Position numbers and translations under genes: made by a program
From: Caldithrix sp964598255
GTDB taxonomy: Bacteria > Calditrichota > Calditrichia > Calditrichales > Calditrichaceae
DNA: 64,000 nucleotides
Direction of reading: 5' to 3'
NCBI GenBank assembly: GCA_964598255.1
Contig: CAZRBA010000037.1
Coordinates: forward strand, 1 to 64,000
Notes under the pieces: generated by a model
Told to the model about the DNA's origin: nothing
What the model saw: only the letters and a program-made list of their open reading frames with translations
Database searches by the model: none
Shown here: positions 8,311 to 17,846 of the stretch, in pieces
How positions within the stretch are numbered: position 1 is the first letter of the stretch
How the letters are laid out: each line of letters starts with the position of its first letter

Positions 8311-9573
8311 ATGCAAAAACTTTTTAGCCGTATGCTTTTTATTCTGGGCATCGTTTTAATGGCCTGTTCCCCTAATCTTATTCATCAGAAAACAACCCCT
8401 TGCAAGAACAACAAGCAAACAAAAGTTATATTAGGTGTCGAAAATTTCTTAGCGCATTACAAATCATTGGTAAAAAACAGACGTGTCGGGCTACTCACCA
8501 ATCCCAGCGGTGTGAATTCTGAATTACAAAGCACGGCCGATTTGTTCGCCGCCGATCCAGATATTAAGCTTACCGCATTATTCGGGCCCGAACACGGCAT
8601 TCGCGGAGCCATTTACGCCGGCGAAAAAGTCACCGATGAAGTCGATCCGCATACAGGCGTACCGATCTTCAGTTTATATGGCAAGCACCGCAAGCCCACC
8701 AAAGAAATGATGGACAAGGTCGATATTGTTTTTGTTGACATTCAGGATATCGGCCTTCGCGGGTATACTTATATTTACACCATGGCCAAAGTGATGGAAG
8801 CTGCGGCCGAATTTGACAAGGAAGTCATTGTTTTAGACAGACCCGATCCCATCGGCGGAGAAAAAATAGAAGGAAATTTGGTAGAACCCGGATTCGAATC
8901 CTTTGTAGGTATGTTTCCCATTCCATACCGATATGGAATGACAATCGGCGAACTGGCCCGACTATTCAATAATGAATTCGGAATACATTGTAATCTCAAA
9001 GTCATTCCCATGAAAGGATGGCGCAGAAATATGCTCTGGAAGGACACCGGCTTACTTTGGGTGCCTACATCCCCGCACGTGCCCCATTGGAAAACCGTTT
9101 TATACATGGGAGCCACCGGTACATTCGGAGAATTACATGTCCTTTCCGAAGGCGTAGGATACACATCCCCGTTTGAAATTGTAGGAGCGCCGTGGATTGA
9201 CGGCTATCGGTTTGCCCACGCACTTAATAATTTGCATCTGCCCGGTGTGATCTTTCGTCCTTTGTATTTTAAACCTTATTATGCTAATTATAAAGGTCAG
9301 GTTTGCCAAGGGGTTCAACTGCATATCACCGACCCTTATGTGTTTGATTCCTATGTGACAGGACTTTACATTATGCAAACATCATTAAAAATGTATCCGC
9401 AACACGATTTGTTTGCCCATTCCAACCGCGTAAAAATGTTCGATAAAGTAATGGGCTGCGATTGGATTACCAAAGACTTGCAACAAGGAGTTCCAGTAGA
9501 AAAAATTGCCCAAAAATGGCAACCGGAATTGGAAAAATTTAAAAAAATACGACAAAAATATTTACTCTATTAA
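8311..9573 (+). CDS. namZ: NamZ-like exo-beta-N-acetylmuramidase (DUF1343) lipoprotein
   Basis: 420 residues. The N-terminus is a lipoprotein signal with lipobox LMAC (Cys about 19), so it is anchored in the envelope. The rest is the DUF1343/NamZ domain (GH171), which in Bacillus YbbC and Bacteroidota homologues removes MurNAc from the non-reducing end of peptidoglycan fragments. Family-typical stretches are GLLTNPSGVN, FGPEHGIRG, FVDIQDIGLRGYTYIYTM, DRPDPIGG and TLYMGATGTFGELHV-like text near the middle. Its neighbours (sugar kinase, SpoIID/LytB protein, AmpG-like permease) agree with a role in peptidoglycan salvage. The enzymatic role is inferred from the family. Confidence 0.87.
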   Translation: MQKLFSRMLFILGIVLMACSPNLIHQKTTPCKNNKQTKVILGVENFLAHYKSLVKNRRVGLLTNPSGVNSELQSTADLFAADPDIKLTALFGPEHGIRGAIYAGEKVTDEVDPHTGVPIFSLYGKHRKPTKEMMDKVDIVFVDIQDIGLRGYTYIYTMAKVMEAAAEFDKEVIVLDRPDPIGGEKIEGNLVEPGFESFVGMFPIPYRYGMTIGELARLFNNEFGIHCNLKVIPMKGWRRNMLWKDTGLLWVPTSPHVPHWKTVLYMGATGTFGELHVLSEGVGYTSPFEIVGAPWIDGYRFAHALNNLHLPGVIFRPLYFKPYYANYKGQVCQGVQLHITDPYVFDSYVTGLYIMQTSLKMYPQHDLFAHSNRVKMFDKVMGCDWITKDLQQGVPVEKIAQKWQPELEKFKKIRQKYLLY

Positions 9574-9627
9574 TTAAACTGAATTCATTTATGGAAAAAT
9601 ACAAAAATAATTATAAGGAGTTTTTGA

Positions 9628-11172
9628 ATGTCTGAAATCAAAGTTACCATACTGCTCCATCAGGATGAAGCACAACGTTTACAGCCGGTATTCCGTTCGC
9701 TGGCCACCCAAACCAATTCTAATTTTGAAATAATTTTATTGGCAGAAGATGAATTTGATCCAACCCCCATGCAGCGTCAGGCAGGATTAAATAATGCCGT
9801 GCAAGTGATATATGTGCGTAACCAAACCTTAGGAGCTCAATTAAACCGCGCTATTAAACAAGCCAAATCCCCTTTTATTCTGTACATTAATAATCGACAA
9901 ACCGAAATTCAACTCAAACAAGCAGCTATTGATCTGTTCTTGGAAACAATACAACACCACCCTCGAGCAGGAATGGTTTATGCGGATTACGAACTGGCGA
10001 CTGAAGATACCATGCAAGAAATTCACCTGCTTAAACATCACATAGGACGCGTACGCGATAATCAGGATTTTGGCCGTGTGTTTTTTTACGCTAAAGCAGT
10101 GTTGGAGAATATAGGCCTGGCCGACGAATCGCTCAAATTTAATACGTTGTACGACCTACGCCTTAAATTATCCGAAAAAAGTGAGCTGGTACACATTGCC
10201 AATCGATATTCCGGCTCTCTATATCGTGTAGTTGCTCAGGGGAAAGCCCATAATGTATTCGATTACCTACTGGCCAGCAAAGAAAGCCAAATCGAAGCGG
10301 AACAGGTGTTAACCGAACATCTTAAACGCATTCATGCGTTTCTTGCACCGGGAAAATTTTACACTCCCAGGCCTTCCGCGCCGCAAGAAGCAACCCTAAA
10401 AGCAACCGTAATTATTCCGGTAAACAATCGACCCGAATTTATCGGCAAAGCCATCGAAAGCGTACAGGCCCAAACCGTCAAAGAGGTGGAAGCATTAATT
10501 GTCGTAAACGGCGGGCCGAAAGATCCCACCATTGCCGAAGTAAAACGCTATATGTCCGGCGGGGACAAATACGATGCCTTCAAACCCGAAGTACGATTGC
10601 TGGTTTACGATATCAATAACATCGGTTTTTGCCTAAATATGGGTGCCAAATATGCCCGCGGTGAATATTACGTTCAACTGGACTCCGATGACCGTTTAAA
10701 ACCTGACGCCGTCGAAAAAATTTTAAATGTTTACAATAGTGACGTACAAATCGGGATGGTTATTGGCTCTTACGAAGTATGGCAATTGGATGAAGACGGT
10801 AGCTATTACCGAATGAAAGACCTGCCAGTGGTAACCCACGACGAATGGACCGAAGAAAACGGCCGCAATAATCTTTTGCGCGTAAACGGTGCAGGCGCCC
10901 CTCGCTCATTACCCATTCAATTAATACGTGATATTGGGTTTAGCATGAATGAAGAACCATTTGCTCGTAATTATGGCGAAGACTATAACATGGTGCTGCA
11001 AGTCAGTGAACGCCATCGCATCGGACGTGTTTGGGATGCGATTTACGAAGTGGTGCGTCATGCCGGCGGTACCGATCACAGCATCGATCAGGCCACGATT
11101 GACCGTAATGATGAAGCCAAGGATTTTATGCGCGCCGAAGCCATTAAACGGCGTATCAAAATGAATGCGTAA
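9628..11172 (+). CDS. Tandem family 2 glycosyltransferase
   Basis: 514 residues with two GT-A folds. The first (about 1-225) is weakly conserved and lacks a clear DXD. The second (about 255-510) starts TVIIPVNNRPEFIGKAI, carries the metal-binding QLDSDDRLKPDA and has an acid pair GEDYNMVLQV as candidate catalytic base. There is no signal peptide or membrane segment, so it is cytoplasmic. A clear RBS (AAGGAG) lies 8 nt upstream. Donor and acceptor cannot be told. Its place between a muramidase and a sugar kinase is odd for a salvage operon; it may have been recruited to the locus or make a glycan from salvaged sugar. Confidence 0.8.
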   Translation: MSEIKVTILLHQDEAQRLQPVFRSLATQTNSNFEIILLAEDEFDPTPMQRQAGLNNAVQVIYVRNQTLGAQLNRAIKQAKSPFILYINNRQTEIQLKQAAIDLFLETIQHHPRAGMVYADYELATEDTMQEIHLLKHHIGRVRDNQDFGRVFFYAKAVLENIGLADESLKFNTLYDLRLKLSEKSELVHIANRYSGSLYRVVAQGKAHNVFDYLLASKESQIEAEQVLTEHLKRIHAFLAPGKFYTPRPSAPQEATLKATVIIPVNNRPEFIGKAIESVQAQTVKEVEALIVVNGGPKDPTIAEVKRYMSGGDKYDAFKPEVRLLVYDINNIGFCLNMGAKYARGEYYVQLDSDDRLKPDAVEKILNVYNSDVQIGMVIGSYEVWQLDEDGSYYRMKDLPVVTHDEWTEENGRNNLLRVNGAGAPRSLPIQLIRDIGFSMNEEPFARNYGEDYNMVLQVSERHRIGRVWDAIYEVVRHAGGTDHSIDQATIDRNDEAKDFMRAEAIKRRIKMNA

Positions 11173-11276
11173 AAGTAAACCAAAACATGTTATTCCGTTA
11201 TTGCGTCGTAAAGCCATTATTTGTTTCTAAATTCGAATTTTAATCGTTAACTGAATTTTAAACAAAGGGATTTGCA

Positions 11277-12485
11277 TTGAAAAAGACAATTAATTATTTG
11301 CTCTTGGGAATTGATGGTGGCGCAACCAAAGTAAGCGCTTACCGAATTTTGATTGACGATGAAGGTACATTTACATTAGGCACTGCTCATGCAGAGAAAT
11401 CCTATGCGGAAATTCCGGGTTATTTGTCTGATTTTAAACCCGTGGATATTCAGACTCAGCTCGCTCAAAAGGAACAGGGACGTATTCAACTTACCGAAAG
11501 CGAAATACAACAAGGGGCGGTATATGTGGAAGCCACTGCGGTGGTCATTGCGGAGCTCGTCCGGCAAACCGGAATTGCAAAAGTTTTGATAGGACTGGGA
11601 ATGCCAGGACTTAAAACAGCGGATAAACGAGGCATTGAAGTTGTTGCCAATGGTCCGCGTATTTTAAACTATGCCTCCATGCTTGAAAAACGATTGAAAC
11701 TGGAAAACATCACACCGCTCTCACCGGTTCACCAAATAGGCAGCGATGCGGACTATTGCGGTATCGGCGAAAATTATGCCAAAGACGGATTATTCCGTAA
11801 AACCGACAATGCGTATTATTTGGGCGGCGGAACAGGCGTTGCCGATGCTCTAAAATTGAAAGGCAATCTAGTGTTTTTCGACCAAATAAAGCCATGGATG
11901 GCCAAAAGCTGGGAAATGAAGGCAAATGACGGACGTAGTCTCGAACGATTTGCTTCGGCCGGAGGAATTCAAAATTTATACGCAGAACTTTCCGGTAACG
12001 ATATTTCCGATTTAAATCAACGTAAAATTTATCCACTGCAAATTGCCGCTATGGCCGCCAAAGGCGATAAAGCCGCGGCACAAACCTTTAATTTGGTGGT
12101 TAAAAATTTAAGTCTGCTATTGTTTGAACGCATTAGTACCATTTATGCCGGTTGGCAGGGGTTGTTCTCATTTGTCAATCCTAATCGTCCCGCTCTTGCG
12201 GAAAAGCATGAATATCTTGGCACTCTTCTCGAACGCATAATTATCGGTCAGCGACTGGGAGAATTATTGGATTCCGAAGCAGGGCAACGCGTTGTACGTC
12301 AACCTCTTTTGCGGCAGTTGGCAGAATACATTTCTAAATCTGAAGTATTGGATGCAAAGGCCAAACAACACTATGCACAATTAGATTATATTATCGTAAC
12401 TTCCAAATTGCGAGCTGCCCCGGCATTAGGCGCCGGCATTGACGCTTATTTGGCCTATCAAAATAAAAAACAATTACACGACTAA
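11277..12485 (+). CDS. ROK/ASKHA-type sugar kinase, probably for amino sugars
   Basis: 402 residues. The N-terminus LLLGIDGGATKVSAYRI is the phosphate-1 motif of the actin-like sugar kinase fold. A central SDADYCGIGENYAKDG and YYLGGGTGVADALKLKG correspond to the catalytic Asp and phosphate-2 regions of ROK-like kinases. The zinc-binding cysteines of classical ROK repressors are absent. ATP-dependent phosphorylation of a sugar is the likely reaction. Flanking NamZ, SpoIID/LytB and AmpG-like genes point to MurNAc, anhydroMurNAc or GlcNAc as substrate; this is inferred from context. The start is a TTG at 11277, with AAAGGGA 6 nt upstream and no better ATG. Confidence 0.75.
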   Translation: MKKTINYLLLGIDGGATKVSAYRILIDDEGTFTLGTAHAEKSYAEIPGYLSDFKPVDIQTQLAQKEQGRIQLTESEIQQGAVYVEATAVVIAELVRQTGIAKVLIGLGMPGLKTADKRGIEVVANGPRILNYASMLEKRLKLENITPLSPVHQIGSDADYCGIGENYAKDGLFRKTDNAYYLGGGTGVADALKLKGNLVFFDQIKPWMAKSWEMKANDGRSLERFASAGGIQNLYAELSGNDISDLNQRKIYPLQIAAMAAKGDKAAAQTFNLVVKNLSLLLFERISTIYAGWQGLFSFVNPNRPALAEKHEYLGTLLERIIIGQRLGELLDSEAGQRVVRQPLLRQLAEYISKSEVLDAKAKQHYAQLDYIIVTSKLRAAPALGAGIDAYLAYQNKKQLHD

Positions 12486-12556
12486 AAAATTTTCTTAACC
12501 ATCGAATTTTTTGAAGAAAACCTTTGCGTTTACGGTGATTTTAATGAAAGGTAATT

Positions 12557-13903
12557 ATGCTCGAACCCAATGTTATTCCGAATAAAGAACCGTTGATTCA
12601 CGTAGGCATTGTCCTACCCGAAGATGATTTTACCTCATTAAGTGTTCAAATTCCGCACGATGAGGACTACCAAATCGAATTCTCAGGGCAATCATTTTTA
12701 CTTGAACCCGGCTCCGAGTTGTTTTTTAAATTAAGCGGAAAAAGTATTGCTTTTAAAATCAAAAATACCTCCCATACAGCCGTTAACGAAATCCGCTTGT
12801 TTCCTGTTTTTAAAACCGATGCTTTAAAACCGAAACAGGGTGCCAGAATTAAAAACGTTTTGGCAGGGAGGCAATTTCACTGGCGAAAATACATTAACGT
12901 AACGTTACCCGAAACGTTGATTATTCGAAAATTAGAAAACAAACTTATCTTGATTAACGCTTTACCCCTGGAAAAATATTTGATGTGTGTGGCCACCTCG
13001 GAAATGGGGGCGGAATGTCCCACTGCTTTGCTGGAAGCACAAACTATTGCCGCGCGAAGTTGGCTTTTGGCCAATGTGGAACAAAAACATCGACATTTGG
13101 GCATGGATGTGTGCAACGATGATTGTTGTCAACGGTATCAAGGTACCACCTTTCTTACTGAGCAGTCTGTTCGTGGCACGGTAAATACACGCGGATTGGT
13201 ATTGCTTTATCAGGGCAAGTTTTGTGATGCTCGCTATTCCAAAAGTTGCGGAGGTGTAATGGAAGCCTTCGAAAACATTTGGCCCTCCGATCCTGTCCCC
13301 TACACCAAAATAAAGGCCGATGCCGAAAAAAATCCGCCCGAATGGCACAAACCATTAAGCAATGAAAAAAATTTTAAACTTTGGTTAAAAGCAACTCCTC
13401 ATACGTTCTGTTCGCCCCATGTTGTTCCCGAAAAATCATTAAAAAAATATTTAGGCGGGGTGGACGAAGAAGGCCATTATTTTCGTTGGACCGTTCGCAT
13501 TTCGCAAGCGGAGTTAACCGCCCATTTGAACAAACTGTTTTCTGAACAAATAAAAAAAGTAAAATCCATTTCCGTTACTTCGCGCGGAGGTTCCGGGCGG
13601 GCAAACAAATTACAAATTGTTTATCTGAACGATAAGGGCGAACAAAGTATTTTAAAAATCGGATCCGAATACGATGTGCGCCGTGTATTGCATCCCTCGT
13701 TCTTGTATAGTTCTGCAATACACATTGAAACTTTGCCCAAAAATGCGGAAATTCCGGATGAATTTATCTATCACGGCGCGGGATGGGGACACGGAGTTGG
13801 GCTTTGTCAAATCGGCGCCCTTGGTATGTCCTTAAAAGGATACGATTCGCAAGAAATCGTTTTTCATTATTATCCCGGTAGCGTATTGAAAAAAATCTAC
13901 TAA
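12557..13903 (+). CDS. SpoIID/LytB domain protein
   Basis: 448 residues. The SpoIID/LytB domain spans about 130-445. It has LPLEKYLMCVATSEMGAECP, with the candidate catalytic Glu149 of SpoIID-type lytic transglycosylases, then LEAQTIAARSWLL, a Cys-rich CNDDCCQRYQG, RYSKSCGGV and the C-terminal HGAGWGHGVGLCQIGALGM. SpoIID cleaves denuded glycan strands to anhydro sugars. Unusually, no signal peptide or membrane segment is visible: the protein starts MLEPNVIPNKEPLI after an RBS (GAAAGG). It could act in the cytoplasm on imported glycan fragments, next to the AmpG-like permease. Confidence 0.85.
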   Translation: MLEPNVIPNKEPLIHVGIVLPEDDFTSLSVQIPHDEDYQIEFSGQSFLLEPGSELFFKLSGKSIAFKIKNTSHTAVNEIRLFPVFKTDALKPKQGARIKNVLAGRQFHWRKYINVTLPETLIIRKLENKLILINALPLEKYLMCVATSEMGAECPTALLEAQTIAARSWLLANVEQKHRHLGMDVCNDDCCQRYQGTTFLTEQSVRGTVNTRGLVLLYQGKFCDARYSKSCGGVMEAFENIWPSDPVPYTKIKADAEKNPPEWHKPLSNEKNFKLWLKATPHTFCSPHVVPEKSLKKYLGGVDEEGHYFRWTVRISQAELTAHLNKLFSEQIKKVKSISVTSRGGSGRANKLQIVYLNDKGEQSILKIGSEYDVRRVLHPSFLYSSAIHIETLPKNAEIPDEFIYHGAGWGHGVGLCQIGALGMSLKGYDSQEIVFHYYPGSVLKKIY

Positions 13904-13951
13904 TCACGCGCTCTGCCGAATTCACGAATAACGAACAAATATAGGTGTGGT

Positions 13952-15817
13952 ATGAAAAAGAAAACGCGTAATCCTTGGTTGTGGGTACCATCCATTTATT
14001 TTGCCGAAGGTATTCCCTATGTGGTTGTGATGACAGTTTCGGTTATTATGTACAAGCGTTTAGGTATTTCCAATGCGGATATTGCCTTGTACACCAGTTG
14101 GTTGTATTTGCCTTGGGTAATCAAACCGCTTTGGAGCCCTATTGTCGATTTGTTTAAAACAAAGCGCTTTTGGATTATTGCTATGCAATTGCTCATCGGG
14201 GCGGGGCTCGGCGGAATAGCGCTTTCTATCCCCATACCGAACTTTTTTAAGATCACATTAATCTTTTTCTGGCTGCTTGCCTTTAGTTCGGCAACCCATG
14301 ATATCGCCTGTGATGGTTTTTACATGTTGGGTTTAAGCGAATACCAGCAAGCCTGGTTTGTGGGAGTTCGCAGTACGTTTTATCGGTTTGCCATGATTAC
14401 TGGTCAAGGATTGCTTATTATTTTAGCCGGTTATTTGGAGAGTCATACCGGTTTACACAGTGTAAATTTGGATGTAGTGGCCGATCCGCAAACGGCCGTT
14501 GTGCAACCGTTAAACCCCGATTCGGTAAAAATACAACCGCAGCCTGGCGAATTGCGCATTTTACATTATCCCAAAGATCAATTGATTATTGCGGCCAAAC
14601 CGCAAAACAAAAAATATGTCGATTCCCTTTTGGCCTTTGTGCGTCAGTGGAATGTAAGCCACGGTTTTGCTAAAGAAGACAAACGATTTGCTCATAACAA
14701 AAGCGCGCAAGAAAGTTGGTGGCAACGTCATATTTCCAACCCCCTGGCCGAATGGATTAAAGAAAAATTCGGCGAAAAGGTCAAAAAACGACCGGCCGAT
14801 TTTCGTGGTAATTTGGGTCTTATTTATTTTTATTTGTCCGATAAACCCAGGGCAGATCAGCATGTGGTTATTAATTTCGGACGGACCAAAGGTGACAAAA
14901 GCATTTCGCTATTGGAAGGAAGCGCCTACGGAAGCCGAATAACCTTTAATGCGCACAATTGGAATATCCCTGCTCTGGCCGTTATTCAACTCGATCCGAA
15001 AATCAACTACAAAGCCAAAGCCGTTTTTACCGCGCATGCAGGGAATATTCCCTTGGCTTGGTCGTTAACGTTTTTCTTTTTAGCCGCCATGTTTATTTTA
15101 TTCTTTTTGTATCATCGATTCATACTTCCCTATCCAGATAGCGATCATCCCAGTGCAACGCGAGGTTTGGCTAACATTTGGCGAGAATTTTTGGATACGT
15201 TCGCCGAATTTTTTCGGCAGGACAAAATAGGGTTTGTGCTTGCGTTTTTACTGCTTTATCGCTTGGGAGAATCGCAATTGGTAAAACTGGCCTCCCCTTT
15301 TATGCTGGATGCACAGGAAGTGGGCGGATTGGCATTGACAACCGGTCAGGTCGGTTTTATTTACGGAACCATCGGCATTTTGGCCTTAACTTTGGGAGGC
15401 TTGCTGGGCGGATTTGTGGCAGCTAAAAAAGGATTGAAATATTGGCTATGGTGGATGGCCATTGCCATTAATCTTCCGGATGCGGTTTACATTTACCTTT
15501 CCTATGTTCAGCCGGATAATTTATGGATTATCAACCTGTGCGTGGCCATCGAACAATTCGGTTACGGATTCGGATTTACGGCATACATGCTTTACATGAT
15601 TTACGCCTCGCGCGGCGAACACAAAACGGCTAACTTTGCCATTGCCACAGGTTTTATGGCCTTGGGCATGATGGTGCCCGGTATGTTTTCGGGTTGGTTA
15701 CAGGAATTGATTGGCTATCAACACTTTTTTGTGTGGGTGATAATTGCCACCATTCCAGGATTTTTGATTTTACCCTTTATTCCCTTGGATGAAAATTTCG
15801 GTAAAAAAGATCAATAA
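13952..15817 (+). CDS. AmpG-like MFS permease with large periplasmic insertion
   Basis: 621 residues. The N-terminal half begins WVPSIYFAEGIPYVVVMTVS and continues LYLPWVIKPLWSPIVD, which are hallmarks of AmpG-type muropeptide permeases of the major facilitator superfamily. About five membrane segments lie within residues 10-162. A soluble stretch of about 200 residues (about 165-365) follows, predicted to face the periplasm, and the remaining segments run from about 367 to 610. The second half includes FFRQDKIGFVLAFLLLYRLGE and GFGFTAYMLYMIYASRGEHK, again AmpG-like. E. coli AmpG has no such insertion. It is likely to import anhydro-muropeptides or disaccharides in this cluster. A strong terminator lies 26 nt after the stop. 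Confidence 0.85.
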   Translation: MKKKTRNPWLWVPSIYFAEGIPYVVVMTVSVIMYKRLGISNADIALYTSWLYLPWVIKPLWSPIVDLFKTKRFWIIAMQLLIGAGLGGIALSIPIPNFFKITLIFFWLLAFSSATHDIACDGFYMLGLSEYQQAWFVGVRSTFYRFAMITGQGLLIILAGYLESHTGLHSVNLDVVADPQTAVVQPLNPDSVKIQPQPGELRILHYPKDQLIIAAKPQNKKYVDSLLAFVRQWNVSHGFAKEDKRFAHNKSAQESWWQRHISNPLAEWIKEKFGEKVKKRPADFRGNLGLIYFYLSDKPRADQHVVINFGRTKGDKSISLLEGSAYGSRITFNAHNWNIPALAVIQLDPKINYKAKAVFTAHAGNIPLAWSLTFFFLAAMFILFFLYHRFILPYPDSDHPSATRGLANIWREFLDTFAEFFRQDKIGFVLAFLLLYRLGESQLVKLASPFMLDAQEVGGLALTTGQVGFIYGTIGILALTLGGLLGGFVAAKKGLKYWLWWMAIAINLPDAVYIYLSYVQPDNLWIINLCVAIEQFGYGFGFTAYMLYMIYASRGEHKTANFAIATGFMALGMMVPGMFSGWLQELIGYQHFFVWVIIATIPGFLILPFIPLDENFGKKDQ

Positions 15818-15842
15818 AAATTTCTTACCTCCCTTCCATCCC

Positions 15843-15878
15843 AAAGCCTGTGACACGTTTTGAGGCCACAGGCTTTTT
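15843..15878 (+). terminator. Terminator of the peptidoglycan-salvage cluster
   Basis: AAAGCCTGTG pairs with CACAGGCTTT around a 14-nt loop, followed by a run of five T (15874-15878). It lies 25 nt after the permease stop. Confidence 0.85.
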
Positions 15879-15956
15879 GGTTCCGAAATGAAAATCTTTT
15901 GGGAATTTTGTTTGCGGAAAATTCAAAAAAATTGCGGTAAGTTAACGCTTTTTTAT

Positions 15957-17840
15957 TTAATCGATAATTTTAAATTGCCCATTACGCGCTTTAAGCCATA
16001 AAACTGCATAAGGAGCAATGTTTAATTTTAAAATATGATTTAGAGTTTTAAAAGTTTTTTTACCGATCAAATCGCGCCAGTTGTAATTGCCTAGTATGCC
16101 CCATTCCAACAGGTTAACAGAAATATCAACGTGTTTGGAAGTCACGTTGGTAATGGTAATAATTATTTCCGTTTGATCTTCCGTGTAGCGTAAAACTACA
16201 AACAGGGCATCGGAAACGTTCAGAATTTTTTGCGGCGAGTTGGGATGAAATGCACGTTGGCGCGATCGGATCTCAATAAGCCGTACCAAACGACGGGTTA
16301 CATGATAGGTGGTCGTTTCGGGATTTTCAAGAGATTGAATAAGTTCCTTTTTTCGAAGTGTTTTGCGATTGATACTGCGCGTTTGACGTTCCATAAGTAC
16401 CAAATCGGCATCGTTTTTCGAACCCAAAAATCCGTGCAGGTAAATACCGGGCACGCCCATAAGCACCAAAGCAATGGCACGCGAAGCAATGTAGCGATCG
16501 ATACGGATTTCCATCGGTTCATCGGCATCTTCGTTATTGATGGCACTAAACCAGGTGATATTTAATTCATAAGGACTGTAAGATCCGTCCGGATTTGCGC
16601 GATATGAAATAAAGCCGCCGTGTTCTACCACGCGCAAAGCCATCATCTCAATTTCCTTAGGCGTCAAAATGCCCTGAACGGCCATAACACCAACGCCGTC
16701 ATGCGAATCGAGAAAATTAAAGAAAGTGGCTTCTTTGGACGGATTTTTTAATGTAGCGGCCCATTCGGTAAGTTTACGGGCATTTTCGTTTTGAAAGCTA
16801 AAAAGTACTAAGGGCGGCAGGGCAAAATTGTAAACCATCTGCGCTTCATCGCGGCCGTTACCGAAATATCGAATGTTGTCTTTATGCGGAACGTTTGTTT
16901 CGGTAATCAGTGCCACGTGGGGGGCCACCGCATCCAGTATGTCCCGAAAAAGTTTGATTATCATGTGCGTTTGTTCCAGATGCACACACGATGTTCCCAA
17001 TTCTTCCCAGAGATAGGTTACCGCGTCCAGGCGGATAATATCGGCACCGCGACGTACATAGGTCAGTAAGATTTCGATCATTTTAAGCAGAACGCGCGGA
17101 TTATGATAATTGAGATCGATTTGGTCTTGACTAAATGTCGTCCAAACCAGGCGTTTACCGTTCAAGGTGTAAAACTCGGTTAAAATTGGTGTGGTTCGCG
17201 GACGTACGATTAGTTTTAACTGATCCGGAGATAATTGTTGTTTGGTTGAAAACACGGTAAAAAAATGAATGTATTCCGGATTTTGATTGAGAAATTCCTG
17301 GAACCAACGGCTTTTAGAGGAGACATGATTAAAAACGCCGTCAAACATCAGTTTAAAATCTCTTTTGAGTTCCAAAATATCGTCCCAAGTTCCCAAGTGA
17401 GGGTCTACTTCCTCAAAATCCATAACGGCAAAACCACGATCGGATGAAGAGGGGAAAAAGGGCAAAATATGGATAAAATTGATGACTCCTTTCAGGTAGG
17501 TTTCGAGTAATTGAGTAAGCGTTTTTAACGGTTTCTGGTTTGGAGTTTTTACCAAATCGCCGTAGGTAATTAAAATGATATCCTTTTCAGTAAAACGATC
17601 TTCCGGATTAAATTGTGCCTCGAATTCTTTCATTAAAGGGGTTTTATGTGCGTAATAAACTTTAAGAATGCGTTCCAGTTCCGGATAAATGCCTTCGAGA
17701 CGGGGCGCACCGTAAAGGAAGGTGATTTTTTGTTTTAAACGTTGCGCGTAATATTCGGGCACTTGAAATATAGGTTTTGTATAATCGGGTTCTTGCAGGT
17801 GAAAGTACCTGCGATCAAAAGCATTCCCCTGCACAGGCAT
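15957..17840 (-). CDS. GH13 subfamily 18-like sugar phosphorylase
   Basis: 627 residues of alpha-amylase fold. The visible catalytic set is Asp272 in IIRLDAVTYLWEELGTSC (nucleophile), Glu314 in ALITETNVPHKDN (acid/base) and His380-Asp381 in NFLDSHDGVGV. The stretch after the nucleophile and FDGVFNHVSS are typical of the sucrose phosphorylase/glucosylglycerate phosphorylase group (GH13_18), which split the glycosidic bond with phosphate to give glucose 1-phosphate. The substrate (sucrose, glucosylglycerate or another glucoside) cannot be read from sequence alone. It is cytoplasmic, with no signal peptide. RBS AAGGAG. It begins 6 nt after the STAS gene and so probably shares its transcript. Confidence 0.82.
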   Translation of the reverse strand: MPVQGNAFDRRYFHLQEPDYTKPIFQVPEYYAQRLKQKITFLYGAPRLEGIYPELERILKVYYAHKTPLMKEFEAQFNPEDRFTEKDIILITYGDLVKTPNQKPLKTLTQLLETYLKGVINFIHILPFFPSSSDRGFAVMDFEEVDPHLGTWDDILELKRDFKLMFDGVFNHVSSKSRWFQEFLNQNPEYIHFFTVFSTKQQLSPDQLKLIVRPRTTPILTEFYTLNGKRLVWTTFSQDQIDLNYHNPRVLLKMIEILLTYVRRGADIIRLDAVTYLWEELGTSCVHLEQTHMIIKLFRDILDAVAPHVALITETNVPHKDNIRYFGNGRDEAQMVYNFALPPLVLFSFQNENARKLTEWAATLKNPSKEATFFNFLDSHDGVGVMAVQGILTPKEIEMMALRVVEHGGFISYRANPDGSYSPYELNITWFSAINNEDADEPMEIRIDRYIASRAIALVLMGVPGIYLHGFLGSKNDADLVLMERQTRSINRKTLRKKELIQSLENPETTTYHVTRRLVRLIEIRSRQRAFHPNSPQKILNVSDALFVVLRYTEDQTEIIITITNVTSKHVDISVNLLEWGILGNYNWRDLIGKKTFKTLNHILKLNIAPYAVLWLKARNGQFKIID

Positions 17841-17846
17841 GTAGTT

